Positions 43,824 through 52,360 of a DNA stretch of 64,000 nucleotides are shown here, one piece after another (the first letter of the stretch is position 1; every line of letters begins with the position of its first letter). This stretch comes from Marinilactibacillus piezotolerans. Lineage in GTDB: Bacteria > Bacillota > Bacilli > Lactobacillales > Carnobacteriaceae_A. Location: NCBI RefSeq assembly GCF_900169305.1, contig NZ_FWDP01000004.1, positions 744,001 through 808,000 on the forward strand, given 5' to 3'. The translations under genes and the position numbers were made by a program. The notes under the pieces were generated by a model. The model saw nothing but the letters and a program-made list of their open reading frames with translations. It ran no database searches and was not told the origin of the DNA.

Positions 43824-44482
43824 TTTTACCAGCTTAAAACCTTAAATTCAGTGCGCTATTCCTTTCTTAGAGTTATATCATGTGGAATAAGTGCCTTATT
43901 CAGTGCACTATTTCCTGATTGAAGATTTATCGTGTGGAATGCGAGGCTTATTCGGCGTGTTATTCCCTGCTCGCTGTTTTATAGTGTCGAATGCGTACTT
44001 TATTTAGCATGTTATTTCCTGTTCGGAGCTTTATCGTGTCGAATGTGCGCTCTATTCAGCACGTTATTTCCTACTCAAAGCTTTATCATGTCGAATAATT
44101 GCCTTATTCTGTACGTTATTTCCTGTTCGAAGATTTATCGTGTGGAATGCGTGCTCTATTCAGCACGTTATTTTCCAATCGGGGCTTTATCGTGTCGAAT
44201 GAACGCTTTATTTGGCACTTTATTTCCTGATTGAAGATTTATTGTGTGGAATGCGTGCTTTATTCGGCACGTTATTTCCTGATTGAAGATTTATTGTGTG
44301 GAATGCGATGCTTATTCGGCGCGTTACTTTCTGCTCATCAATTTATCGTGTCGGATGCCACCTCTATTCGTCACGTTATTTCTCCTTCGCCTATTTATCG
44401 TGCTGAATTCGAGCGCTATTCTGTATGCTACATCTTCTTCACACATACAGCATGTCGAATTCGGCCTTATTATGTAGGATAA
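43824..44482 (+). repeat. array D: about thirteen tandem 52-bp dyad repeats, CGTG type
   Basis: Core positions are 43833 (degenerate), 43885, 43937, 43989, 44041, 44093, 44145, 44197, 44249, 44301, 44353, 44405 and 44457, all 52 bp apart. The unit at 44032-44066 reads TATCGTGTCGAAT, nine bases, ATTCAGCACGTTA; its arms are complementary at 10 of 13 positions plus one wobble. The last core of array C and the first of D are 29 bp apart, so the phase breaks at the junction. The open frames through this region come from the repeats and are not genes. From 44483 to 44642 I see nothing further. Confidence 0.94.
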
Positions 44483-44642
44483 GCTGAGGAACGAAGGCTT
44501 CCAACCTCATTCGTTCGCTTCGGCAAGATTCCACTGCCCTGCTATCCGCATCAATAAGCGGCTTTGACCTATATTAAAACGACTCTCTTCGGCAACTCGC
44601 GGCCTGTCTTAGCAGCACTGTCCTCCATGGGTGACATTTCAA

Positions 44643-44692
44643 GAAAAAAGAACGTCACCCTGATGGAAGCTGGCTGCTTGGTGGGTGACGTT
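44643..44692 (-). terminator. terminator of the GntR-family gene
   Basis: AACGTCACCC and GGGTGACGTT (44651-44660 and 44683-44692) are perfect 10-bp arms. On the minus strand they are followed by CTTTTTTC. The hairpin begins 6 nt after the stop codon. Confidence 0.88.
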
Positions 44693-44697
44693 GCGCA

Positions 44698-45414
44698 TTA
44701 GTTGTCTTGGTTGATGAAGGACATTTCCACCATGTCGAAGCGGTGGTGGACGGTCGAGTATTCGAAGGGGACGCCGGACTTGAGGAACATGATTTTTTCG
44801 ACTTCGAGGACGGGATCGTCGTCTTTGCAGTCGAGGTATTTTTTATCAGTTGCGGTCGGCTTGGCTGCGCGGACGATTTGACGATTGTCGCCGAAAACGA
44901 TACTCAGCTCTTCACGAATGTAGCGGTAAACGGAATCCTTGAGCACCTCTTCGGTAATACCCGGAATGGTGTTGACCGGCACGACCGTGTTTTCCAGCGA
45001 GTACGGACGGCCGCCGAGAATGCGCAGCCGCTGGTAATGATAGATCGGCGTTTCCTTGTTGATCATGAGCTGCTGCTGTTCCGTCTCATCTGGAAAACGA
45101 ACATCAAAACGAATCACCTTGCTCTCCAGCTCCACCTCATCCTGAATCGCAGTCGTCAGCCCCACATTGTGCCCGATCTGGATGCTTGACTGTGCCTGCA
45201 GCAGCGCATTCCGCTTCACATATGTACCTGACCCCTGAATCGTATACACCAGCCCGGCCGTCGTCAGCAGATCCAGCGCCCGCTTGATCGTGACCCTGCT
45301 CGTCCCAAACTCCTCGGCAAGTGAATGCTGATCCGGAATCCGCTCATCCACCGCATACTCCTTACTCTTGATCCGCTCCCTGATTTTCTCTGCAACTTCC
45401 TTATACTTCGGCAA
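44698..45414 (-). CDS. GntR/HutC-family transcriptional regulator with UTRA domain
   Basis: A 238-residue repressor. Residues 1-70 form the winged-helix domain (YKEVAEKIRERIKSKEYAVDERIPDQHSLAEEFGTSRVTIKRALDLLTTAGLVYTIQGSGTYV). About 90-235 is a UTRA ligand domain with YHYQRLRILGGRPYSLENTVVP and VPFEYSTVHHRFD. Such regulators usually sense phosphosugars and control PTS/glycosidase operons. The EIIC/GH1 operon, 1.9 kb downstream beyond arrays C and D and carrying a palindrome in its promoter region, is the nearest candidate. The start is TTG at 45414 after AAGGAGGTCGGAC. Its base composition is GC-rich for this window. Confidence 0.88.
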   Translation of the reverse strand: MPKYKEVAEKIRERIKSKEYAVDERIPDQHSLAEEFGTSRVTIKRALDLLTTAGLVYTIQGSGTYVKRNALLQAQSSIQIGHNVGLTTAIQDEVELESKVIRFDVRFPDETEQQQLMINKETPIYHYQRLRILGGRPYSLENTVVPVNTIPGITEEVLKDSVYRYIREELSIVFGDNRQIVRAAKPTATDKKYLDCKDDDPVLEVEKIMFLKSGVPFEYSTVHHRFDMVEMSFINQDN

Positions 45415-45557
45415 AGTCCGACCTCCTTTTTAGTAAAATGCTTTCTACGTGTTCATCTATTTTAAAGTATATTTCAGTATTTTACAAATACCCGCTTACA
45501 TCATTGGTATAGAGCCATTCGAAAAACCCTTTCAGTATACAGTTATGCCGGCTTTCG

Positions 45558-46103
45558 TCAATCGAACAGGCGGCTCAGCCAGCCTTCAAGAGAAACAGGA
45601 AGCAGTGTGCCGAATTCTAACGGTGAAAAATGATACAGGATCGCTAGAATTGACAAAATAAAAATCAGCTGTTCCACTATACTGCCGGTGCTATAGTAAA
45701 TGAGGTTGAAGCCGGATTGGAATCTTTTCTTGGAAAGAGGCTGCAGCCAGGAGATGCCTTTTTTGGAGAAGGAGTCTTCGACTAGATGCGCAAAGTAGCC
45801 TAGACAGAAACAGAAAGCCAGGTTCTCGGAGAACCCGAATGCTTCTGCGAGTGCATATGCACCAGCGCCCATCAGCAGCAATCCCACGATACTGTGCGTG
45901 AGTCCGCGGTGCCCGAAGATGGATTTGAAGCTGTGACTGACGCCGGTCAGTCTTCTTCCGATATAGGAATTCGGCTCGTCGATGTCGGGAAATACTGCAC
46001 CGACGGCGAGCAAAGAAAGACTTCCAACGGTTAGTGCATCGTTGGAAGTCATGTACGGCAGCGAGACGGCGAAGGTCGTTGCCAGATGTGTTTTGTAATT
46101 CAA
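45558..46103 (-). CDS. DUF457/YdjM-type membrane-bound metal-dependent hydrolase-like protein
   Basis: A 181-residue membrane protein of the YdjM/YfhP group. It has about four helices and conserved polar motifs: THLATTFAVSLP near the N-terminus, AVGAVFPDIDEPNSYIG, and FGHRGLTHSIVGLLL, whose His/Asp residues suggest metal binding. Catalytic activity is not established for most members. The start is a TTG at 46103 with AAGGAGAAAAA upstream. It follows the acyltransferase gene by 34 nt and may be co-transcribed with it. Confidence 0.82.
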   Translation of the reverse strand: MNYKTHLATTFAVSLPYMTSNDALTVGSLSLLAVGAVFPDIDEPNSYIGRRLTGVSHSFKSIFGHRGLTHSIVGLLLMGAGAYALAEAFGFSENLAFCFCLGYFAHLVEDSFSKKGISWLQPLSKKRFQSGFNLIYYSTGSIVEQLIFILSILAILYHFSPLEFGTLLPVSLEGWLSRLFD

Positions 46104-46137
46104 TTGATTTTTCTCCTTAATACTTTGAAGTTGTGAT

Positions 46138-47214
46138 TTATTTAGAAGGTATCTTCCATTGGCCTAAATTTAACAGACGGCTGCCTTGTTTCCAGAAGCG
46201 CATTAGAACCCAGATGATACCATAACTGATGCCGCCGACCAGCAGCGCGAGTGCAGGAATCGAAAAAACAATTGGAAAAAGCGTTGTATTGATTCCAGCA
46301 TCCCAAATCAAATCTCGAGTCAGCACATGCACGAGATAGATTCCAAAAGAATATTTTGATATATGGACAATGACGTTTTGAATCGGCTTTTTCAGCTCCA
46401 AATCCTGCATAGCATATTTTGCAAAAACAAATGTCCCGACGGCTGCGAAAAAGACATTTGGTGTCAAGTACTCATAAAACAGCGAGTACATTTCTCCATC
46501 CATCATCGTTCTGATGGACGTTCCGATAATGGTGACGGCAAAGCCGATGCCGGCAAGCACATACAATACAGTTCGCCATTTCTTAGATAAAGCAATCTTG
46601 TGCAGGACATATCCAGCCACAAAATAGCCTGCATAGCCGAGTGTAATGTCTACATTCAGCCCATTGTCCACCACTGTGTCTGTTGATCGCACCGGAAATT
46701 GGTTGATCGTAGGAATCAGTATGCCCACAACGAAGCTGAGCAGTAAGAAATAGATGGTCAACTGCCTGTCTCGCGTAATCGGTCTTAAGAAAGGGACGAT
46801 CACATAGATTTCTGTCAAACGGTAAAGAAACCATAAGTGAAAATAGCCCTGAACAATTTCCAATACGGTTCGGTCTACTTCTTCTACTAAGACAGTTGGA
46901 TCAGGTTCTGGAAAACTGTTAAAAACAACATATATCACTGACCAGAATACAAAAGCACGGACAAGCCGCCAGATATATTTTGTATACATTTGTTTAGGTT
47001 CGATCTTTTTTTCTGGATCCAGAAAAAACATACCGCTGACCATAAATAACAGCGGGACACAAATTCTTGAAATCCCATTTAATAGATTCATCCACTGCCA
47101 CTGAAAAGTATCAATTTCGTAGCGGTGTGTATCCTTAGAGATAATATGAATGAAGATGACCATAACGATCGCCAGAATCCTTAAGACATCCGCATACCAT
47201 ACGCGCTGCTTCAT
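46138..47214 (-). CDS. acyltransferase family 3 membrane protein
   Basis: A 358-residue integral membrane O-acyltransferase (Acyl_transf_3) with about ten helices. YADVLRILAIVMVIFIHIIS contains the conserved Arg and the His near the first helix, and RICVPLLFMVSGMFFL is the second family motif. Members acetylate or succinylate sugars at the outer surface. It lacks the C-terminal SGNH domain of OatA, so the target could be polysaccharide or a lipid-linked sugar. GAGAGGAATG precedes the ATG. Confidence 0.87.
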   Translation of the reverse strand: MKQRVWYADVLRILAIVMVIFIHIISKDTHRYEIDTFQWQWMNLLNGISRICVPLLFMVSGMFFLDPEKKIEPKQMYTKYIWRLVRAFVFWSVIYVVFNSFPEPDPTVLVEEVDRTVLEIVQGYFHLWFLYRLTEIYVIVPFLRPITRDRQLTIYFLLLSFVVGILIPTINQFPVRSTDTVVDNGLNVDITLGYAGYFVAGYVLHKIALSKKWRTVLYVLAGIGFAVTIIGTSIRTMMDGEMYSLFYEYLTPNVFFAAVGTFVFAKYAMQDLELKKPIQNVIVHISKYSFGIYLVHVLTRDLIWDAGINTTLFPIVFSIPALALLVGGISYGIIWVLMRFWKQGSRLLNLGQWKIPSK

Positions 47215-47456
47215 TTGTTCATTCCTCTCAACCGTTTTGTTTCTTCTATCATATCAAATAATGTAAAAGAACCCTTTTCGGAACGCTTGTTTTGTAACCA
47301 TTCTGCTTAAAAACAAGAAAATCCAGAAGCCGCCGTATCATGACCGCTGAATTCGGCTATGATGCTGCGTACTCCCAGATTTCCAGATATTAATGGAGTT
47401 GATGGATATGATCGAGTGGATATGATCGAATGTTTATTATCGAATGTATCCGCTGA

Positions 47457-48212
47457 TTATTCGCCTTGTTGTTTGGTCAAAATTCTTGGACCCTCTTTTG
47501 TAATGGCAATCGTATGCTCGTACTGGCAGCTTAATCCGCCATCTTGGGTACGGGCTGTCCAGCCATTGTTGTCCATTTTAGATTTCCATGTTCCGGTATT
47601 GACCATGGGCTCGATTGTAATGACCAAACCTTCTTTCAGGCGCATGCCTTTCCCAGCTTGTCCGTAATGCGGAACACTTGGTCCTTCATGCAGTGTGGGT
47701 CCAATGCCGTGTCCAATAAATTCACGGACAATTGAAAAGCCTTCTGCTTCAACATAGGTTTGGATCGCATGTCCAATGTCGCCGATCCGGTTGCCAAGTT
47801 GTGCTGCTTCGATTCCTTTATATAAAGCTTCCAAAGTCACGTCCATCAGTTTCTTTACTTCATCAGTGGATTCTCCAACGGCATAGCTCCAGCAAGAATC
47901 GGATAAAGCACCATTTAAATTAATGACCATATCCACTTTGATCAAGTCGCCTTTTTTCAGCTTTTGGCTTCTGGGAAATCCGTGGCAGATCTCGTCATTG
48001 ACACTGACACAGGTCGCATACTCGTATCCTTCAAAGCCTTTTTGCTCAGCGATCGCGCCGTGTTCTTCGATCAGTTTTTCAACGTACTGATCAATATCAG
48101 TTCCAGTAATGCCTGGTTTGATAAAGGTTCTCAGTTTTTCGTGGATATCTGCCAAGACGTCTCCTGACTTATCCATCGCTTCTATTTCTCTGGGTGATTT
48201 CAATGTAATCAC
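47457..48212 (-). CDS. map: methionine aminopeptidase, type I
   Basis: It removes the initiator methionine from new proteins. The 251-residue length is typical of type I enzymes. TLKSPREIEAMDKSGDVLA, CVSVNDEICHGFPRSQKLKKGDLIKVDM, GHGIGPTLHEGPSVPHYG, TIEPMV and CQYEHTIAIT carry the metal-binding Asp, His and Glu residues. The NLNGALSDSCWSYAVG variant around the second metal ligand resembles the accessory MetAP of Bacillales (YflG-like), so this may be a second copy. I prefer the GTG at 48212, preceded by AAGGGGA, over the unsupported ATG at 48233. Confidence 0.92.
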   Translation of the reverse strand: MITLKSPREIEAMDKSGDVLADIHEKLRTFIKPGITGTDIDQYVEKLIEEHGAIAEQKGFEGYEYATCVSVNDEICHGFPRSQKLKKGDLIKVDMVINLNGALSDSCWSYAVGESTDEVKKLMDVTLEALYKGIEAAQLGNRIGDIGHAIQTYVEAEGFSIVREFIGHGIGPTLHEGPSVPHYGQAGKGMRLKEGLVITIEPMVNTGTWKSKMDNNGWTARTQDGGLSCQYEHTIAITKEGPRILTKQQGE

Positions 48213-48324
48213 GTCATCAGTCCCCTTAAACATTTAGATTATTCTCTATTATACCGAAAAAACGTTCAGTTCGGAACCATCATTCTTTCAAAATGAGAAG
48301 TTGTTCATTTGCGGCAGCAGTATG

Positions 48325-48942
48325 CTAATCAAGATACTCTAACGTCAGATCTACTTCTTGATTGTTGAAAAATGCCTGTGTCAAAGGTTTGTGCAGCGAG
48401 TTAGATGGGACTAAAGCTACCAGGTTCTGTACGTATCCCAGGTCAGAAAAGACAGGAATGATGTCGGAAGAAAGACCAACCTTCTCCTCTGACTCACTAT
48501 CAAAATAAAGGCCGGAATCATTTATATCTTCAGTAACAAATGGCGTCATTCCGCCATCAGCGCCGAAGCTTTCATAAGCTGCCTCAGAGATCAGGATCAA
48601 GTCATACTCGCCCGCTGTCAGCTGTGCAAAAAAGCGCTCTGACATCTGTCCTGTCGGCGTTGCCGTAACGAGAACGTCTCCTTCAACTGTTTCTGTTTCT
48701 AGTTCTGAACTGACTTCTTCTTGTAGCGCTTGTATTTGCGGATCAGATAAGGCTGGTCCTAAAATACCCACATGATAGCCGACTTGCGGTCGCCCAAACC
48801 ACTGAAATCCCATATAAATAATAAAAAATACCAGCAGTATCCCGCCAATCACATGCCATTTATAATATTCCCAAAAGTAAGTCAGTTTTTCTTTGAAAGG
48901 GTCATCTGATTGCAAGATTTCTTTTGCTTTTGTCTTCGCCAT
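48325..48942 (-). CDS. single-pass membrane protein of unknown function
   Basis: A 205-residue protein I do not recognise. A basic and acidic cytoplasmic N-terminus (KTKAKEILQSDDPFKEKLTYFWEYYKWHV) is followed by one transmembrane helix (IGGILLVFFIIYMGFQWF) and an acidic outer domain. That domain includes ATPTGQMSERFFAQLTAGEYDLILIS, which recalls periplasmic-binding or solute-binding folds, but no motif settles this. The ATG at 48942 has AAAAGGATG upstream. It stands alone between map and a divergent oxidoreductase gene. Confidence 0.75.
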   Translation of the reverse strand: MAKTKAKEILQSDDPFKEKLTYFWEYYKWHVIGGILLVFFIIYMGFQWFGRPQVGYHVGILGPALSDPQIQALQEEVSSELETETVEGDVLVTATPTGQMSERFFAQLTAGEYDLILISEAAYESFGADGGMTPFVTEDINDSGLYFDSESEEKVGLSSDIIPVFSDLGYVQNLVALVPSNSLHKPLTQAFFNNQEVDLTLEYLD

Positions 48943-49197
48943 TATGTACATCCTTTTCCATCTTTTTACCGTTAAGAGTTATCCGCTTTCATTTTACCAC
49001 ATTCTCTCTTTTAGAGAAACCAGTGAGAAGATGGTGAAGACTGTAATTTGATTTTGCACAATTTAATTTGTATACTTGCTACTGAATGCAAATGATTTAA
49101 GGTCCTATTGATTTTTGATATGCTTGATTTAGAATTGAAAACAACTCAAAAACAATGAGATCGAATATCATTCTATTAAAGAAAGAAGGACGAATAA

Positions 49198-50145
49198 ATG
49201 AAAGCTATTGTTATCGAAGAATATGGTTCTGCGGATCAATTAGTAGAACGCGATCTTCCAACTCCTGAAATCAAAGACGATCAAGTACTGGTCGAGCTTT
49301 ACGCTACTTCTATCAATCCGATCGACTGGAAAATGCGTGCAGGCTATTTAGCCCAAATGCTTGATTATGAATTTCCGATTATTTTAGGCTGGGATGCTGC
49401 GGGAATCGTTAAAGAAGTCGGTTCAGCGGTAAAAAACTATCAAGTCGGCGATCGTGTCTTCTCCAGACCTGAGACAAATCCGAGAGGGACATACGCAGAG
49501 TATATTGCAATAGACGAAAATCTGTTAGCTCCCCTTCCTAAAGGTGTCTCTTTTGAAGAAGCCGCTTCTGTGCCTTTGGTTGGACAAACAGCGTGGACAG
49601 CGCTTGTCGAACTTGCGAAAATAAAAGCTGGCGATAAAGTCCTGATTCATGCTGGAGCCGGCGGTGTAGGCAGCCTGGCTATTCAGATTGCTAAGCATTT
49701 CGGTGCTGCTGTGGCTTCTACTGCCAGCGAGGATAATGAAGATTACCTGAAAGACTTAGGCGTAGATGTATTCATTGATTACAAAAAGCAAGATTTTGAA
49801 AAAGAATTAGCTGATTATGATATCGTCTTTGATACCATGGGTGGCGACATTCAGGAAAAAAGCTTCAATGTCTTGAAAGAAGGCGGCATTCTGGTCTCTA
49901 TTACAGGACAACCTAATCAAGCGCTTGCTGAAAGCAAAGGCATCAGAACAGCTTATTTCTTCCTGGAACCGGATGGTGCACGTCTTGCTAAACTAGGAGA
50001 ATTGATGGAGAGCGGCGCAATGAAACCGACAATTGGCAGCCAGTTCCCTTTCTCAGAAAACGGTTTGCGTGAGGCGCACCGATTAAGTGAAACCCACCAT
50101 GCAAAAGGAAAAATCGTCATTAATATTAAAACCCCTTCCTCCTGA
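49198..50145 (+). CDS. NADP-dependent quinone oxidoreductase, zinc-free MDR family
   Basis: A 315-residue medium-chain reductase/dehydrogenase. MKAIVIEEYGSADQLVERDLP is the family N-terminus. TSINPIDWKMRAGY lacks the zinc-binding Cys, and GWDAAGIVKEVGSAVKNYQVGDRVF and VLIHAGAGGVGSLAIQIAKHFGA (NADPH-binding AxxGxxG) follow. It reduces quinones or related activated alkenes in the cytoplasm. GAAGGACG precedes the ATG. It is transcribed alone, and its physiological substrate is unknown. Confidence 0.9.
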   Translation: MKAIVIEEYGSADQLVERDLPTPEIKDDQVLVELYATSINPIDWKMRAGYLAQMLDYEFPIILGWDAAGIVKEVGSAVKNYQVGDRVFSRPETNPRGTYAEYIAIDENLLAPLPKGVSFEEAASVPLVGQTAWTALVELAKIKAGDKVLIHAGAGGVGSLAIQIAKHFGAAVASTASEDNEDYLKDLGVDVFIDYKKQDFEKELADYDIVFDTMGGDIQEKSFNVLKEGGILVSITGQPNQALAESKGIRTAYFFLEPDGARLAKLGELMESGAMKPTIGSQFPFSENGLREAHRLSETHHAKGKIVINIKTPSS

Positions 50146-50410
50146 TGAATTTGATCGGGCTATTTTCCATTTTGCAATTGAGGGCTGGTTTTCTTTCGTT
50201 ATTTTTAGAAAGCTGCTTCTTTTTATTTGCTTTTTCTCTTAAAACCAACTAAGTTATAGAAGTATTTAAATCGTACTTATTACGCTTTTATACTTTACTA
50301 CAGTAACCCTTTTAAGCTCCTTTTTGACTTATCTAGTCTAGTGACAAGGTGCTTAAAAGATGACTAAGTACTGAATGCTTGCTTATTTGATTACGTTAAG
50401 GAGAAGGATT

Positions 50411-50665
50411 ATGGATACAGATTATAGATATGACACGCAATTATTGATTGAAGGAGAAAATCTTTCTGAGGATAACATTTTCGATCATATAAAAAATACG
50501 TTTGAAGGCGACAGCTTGCTGGCTGTCGGCGATGAATCGCTGGTCAAGATTCATTATCATACAAACAGACCTTGGGAGATTCTAGAGTACTGCTCTACTC
50601 TCGGAGAGATTTTTGATATTGTGGTGGAAGATATGTTCCGCCAGTCTAAAGGACTAAAAGGTTAA
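50411..50665 (+). CDS. small protein resembling the C-terminal DAK-phosphatase-like domain of FakA/YloV
   Basis: An 84-residue cytoplasmic protein. DTQLLIEGENLSEDNIFDHIKNTFEGDSLLAVGDESLVKIHYHTNRPWEILEYCSTLGEIFDIVVEDM matches the closing part of FakA/YloV-type DAK proteins. There a VKVHVHTxxPGxVLEYALxYG segment is followed by an N-M pair. Here that element stands alone, without kinase or fatty-acid-binding partner. The ATG at 50411 follows AAGGAGAAGG; an earlier in-frame start has no site. A terminator follows 12 nt after the stop. The function is unknown; a regulatory or decoy role for a Fak-like system is speculation. Confidence 0.7.
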   Translation: MDTDYRYDTQLLIEGENLSEDNIFDHIKNTFEGDSLLAVGDESLVKIHYHTNRPWEILEYCSTLGEIFDIVVEDMFRQSKGLKG

Positions 50666-50676
50666 TGTAATATCGG

Positions 50677-50709
50677 CATCTACTGCTTTAATGCAGTAGG
50701 TGTTTTTTA
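50677..50709 (+). terminator. terminator after the FakA-domain-like gene
   Basis: CATCTACTGC (50677-50686) and GCAGTAGGTG (50693-50702), the latter with one wobble pair, are followed by six T. Confidence 0.88.
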
Positions 50710-50817
50710 TTGTGTGCTTGCTTTTTTTAAGGTGGATTCTTTGCTATACTATTTAAATGAATAGTGAAATAAATGGACGTTTAATGAAATAATTGGTGTA
50801 CAGAAAGGATGACAAGC

Positions 50818-51276
50818 GTGCCTAAAGTAATGATCGTTTATGCCAGCTTGACAGGCAATACGGAAGAATGTGCTGAGATTTTAGAATCAGCTTTTGAAGA
50901 ATTAGGTGCAGAAGTCGAGTTGGTGGAAAGTTTTTCTGCTGATCCAGAAGACTTTTTAGATATGGATATTGTGATCGTTGGGACGTATACGTACGGAACG
51001 GATGCTGATCTGCCGGATGAGATCGTTGACTTTTATGAAGAATTGGAAGAAGTCGACTTGACGGGTAAAATCTACGGAACGTTTGGCTCCGGCGATACAT
51101 TCTATGAGAAATACTGCAAGTCGGTGGATGATTTTAGTGATCAGTTCGAGAAGGCGGGTGCAATCAAAGGTGCCGAGAGTGTAAAAGTCGACTTGGATCC
51201 GGAGCAGCCGGATATTGAAAATCTCCAAGCGTTTGCGAAGGCATTGTGCGAAGCACACGAGAATCAAGGGGTATAA
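50818..51276 (+). CDS. flavodoxin
   Basis: A 152-residue FMN-binding electron carrier. KVMIVYASLTGNTEECAEIL contains the phosphate-binding loop S-x-T-G-N-T, IVIVGTYTYGTDADLPDEI the first isoalloxazine loop and YGTFGSGDTFYEKYCKSVDDF the second. The acidic composition is typical. I prefer the GTG at 50818 because AAAGGATGACAAGC precedes it; the ATG at 50809 overlaps that site. It is monocistronic with its own terminator. The partner reductase is not in the window. Confidence 0.93.
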   Translation: MPKVMIVYASLTGNTEECAEILESAFEELGAEVELVESFSADPEDFLDMDIVIVGTYTYGTDADLPDEIVDFYEELEEVDLTGKIYGTFGSGDTFYEKYCKSVDDFSDQFEKAGAIKGAESVKVDLDPEQPDIENLQAFAKALCEAHENQGV

Positions 51277-51284
51277 TTGTTTTG

Positions 51285-51329
51285 AAACTGGTGTTGTGGA
51301 GCGGATCTCTGTGATGCCGGTTTTTTTAT
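51285..51329 (+). terminator. flavodoxin gene terminator
   Basis: An imperfect stem between ACTGGTGTTGTGGAG and CTCTGTGATGCCGGT is followed by seven T. It begins about 10 nt after the flavodoxin stop codon. Confidence 0.65.
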
Positions 51330-51401
51330 TCGCACTCTTTTGTATGTTTGTGTATACTTTTAGTTAGTGACTTACTTTAAATATGGAAAGAGGTTTGTGT
51401 T

Positions 51402-52247
51402 ATGTCGTTAACGGACACTTATAAGTTAAAGAATGGTGTGGAGATTCCGGTTGTTGGTTTTGGGACTTGGCAGTCTTCTGAGGAGGATGCTGAGCAGTCT
51501 GTGCTTTGGGCGCTGGATGCTGGATATCGTCATATTGATACGGCTGCTGCTTATCGCAATGAGGCGGGTGTTGGTCGCGCGCTTAAGAAGAGCGGTTTGA
51601 AGCGTGAAGAAATTTTTGTGACGACGAAGCTCAGCAACAAGGAGCATGGTTATGAGGAAGCGAAACAGGCGATTGAGGATTCTTTGAGCAAGCTGGATTG
51701 CGAGTATATTGATTTGTACTTGATTCACTGGCCGAATCCTATTAAATATCGCGATAACTGGAAGGAAGCGAATGCTGAAAGCTGGCGTGCGATGGAAGAA
51801 GCGGTTGAAGCGGGTAAAATCCGTGCTTTAGGTGTTTCCAATTTCCATGGCCATCATTTAGATGCATTGGCTGAAACGGCTAAGATCGAGCCTACACTGA
51901 ATCAGATTCTATTGAACCCAAGCGATATGCAGCCGGAAGTGGTTCAGTATAACAAGGATCACGGTATTGTATCTGAGGCATACAGCCCGCTGGGTACTGG
52001 TAAGATTTTTGAGGTTGAAGAGTTGAAGGAATTGGCTGCGAAGTATGATAAGTCGATTGCTCAGCTTGTGTTGCGCTGGAGCCTGCAACATGGATTCTTG
52101 CCGCTGCCTAAGTCTGTTCATGAGGAACGTGTGCGCGAGAATGCGGATATTTTTGACTTTGAAATTTCTGAAGAAGATATGAAGCAGATCGATGCTTTGA
52201 AAGGCCGTGCTGGTGAAGCTGCGGATCCTGATCAAACTCAATTTTAA
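51402..52247 (+). CDS. aldo/keto reductase
   Basis: A 281-residue NADPH-dependent aldo/keto reductase. GYRHIDTAAAYRNEAGVGRAL carries the catalytic Asp and Tyr, IFVTTKLSNKEHGY the Lys, and DLYLIHWPNP the His, so the tetrad is complete. GVSNFHGHHL and LPLPKSVHEERVRENADIFDFEIS (phosphate-binding KS...R) complete the pattern of the AKR5-like enzymes of Gram-positive bacteria. AAAGAGG precedes the ATG. It probably detoxifies aldehydes or methylglyoxal; the substrate is not determined. Array E lies beyond its terminator. Confidence 0.93.
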   Translation: MSLTDTYKLKNGVEIPVVGFGTWQSSEEDAEQSVLWALDAGYRHIDTAAAYRNEAGVGRALKKSGLKREEIFVTTKLSNKEHGYEEAKQAIEDSLSKLDCEYIDLYLIHWPNPIKYRDNWKEANAESWRAMEEAVEAGKIRALGVSNFHGHHLDALAETAKIEPTLNQILLNPSDMQPEVVQYNKDHGIVSEAYSPLGTGKIFEVEELKELAAKYDKSIAQLVLRWSLQHGFLPLPKSVHEERVRENADIFDFEISEEDMKQIDALKGRAGEAADPDQTQF

Positions 52248-52278
52248 TTGATTTATGTTCGGTTGAAATGAAATTTGG

Positions 52279-52333
52279 GAAGTCGCTTTGGGCGGAAGAC
52301 GGTTTGTCTTTTGTCTGAGGCGGCTTTTTTGTT
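52279..52333 (+). terminator. probable aldo/keto reductase gene terminator
   Basis: AAGTCGC...GGCGGAAGAC can pair imperfectly with GTCTTTTGTCTGAGGCGGCTT and is followed by a T run. The stem has internal loops. Confidence 0.5.
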
Positions 52334-52360
52334 TAGGGGCTGGTGGTTTTAAGTTGGACT

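Noticed and set aside
43932-44482. Open reading frames giving repetitive Cys/Tyr-rich peptides in array D
   Set aside because: Because 52 is not divisible by three, the frame cycles through the repeats and gives a 156-bp protein repeat by chance. There is no ribosome site and the peptide is low in complexity.
44707-45189. A 160-residue frame antisense to the GntR-family gene
   Set aside because: It is the complement of a gene with complete GntR and UTRA domains, has no start signal, and arises from GC-rich third positions.
50822-51267. Antisense frames over the flavodoxin gene
   Set aside because: They contradict a complete flavodoxin with FMN loops on the plus strand and have no translation signals.
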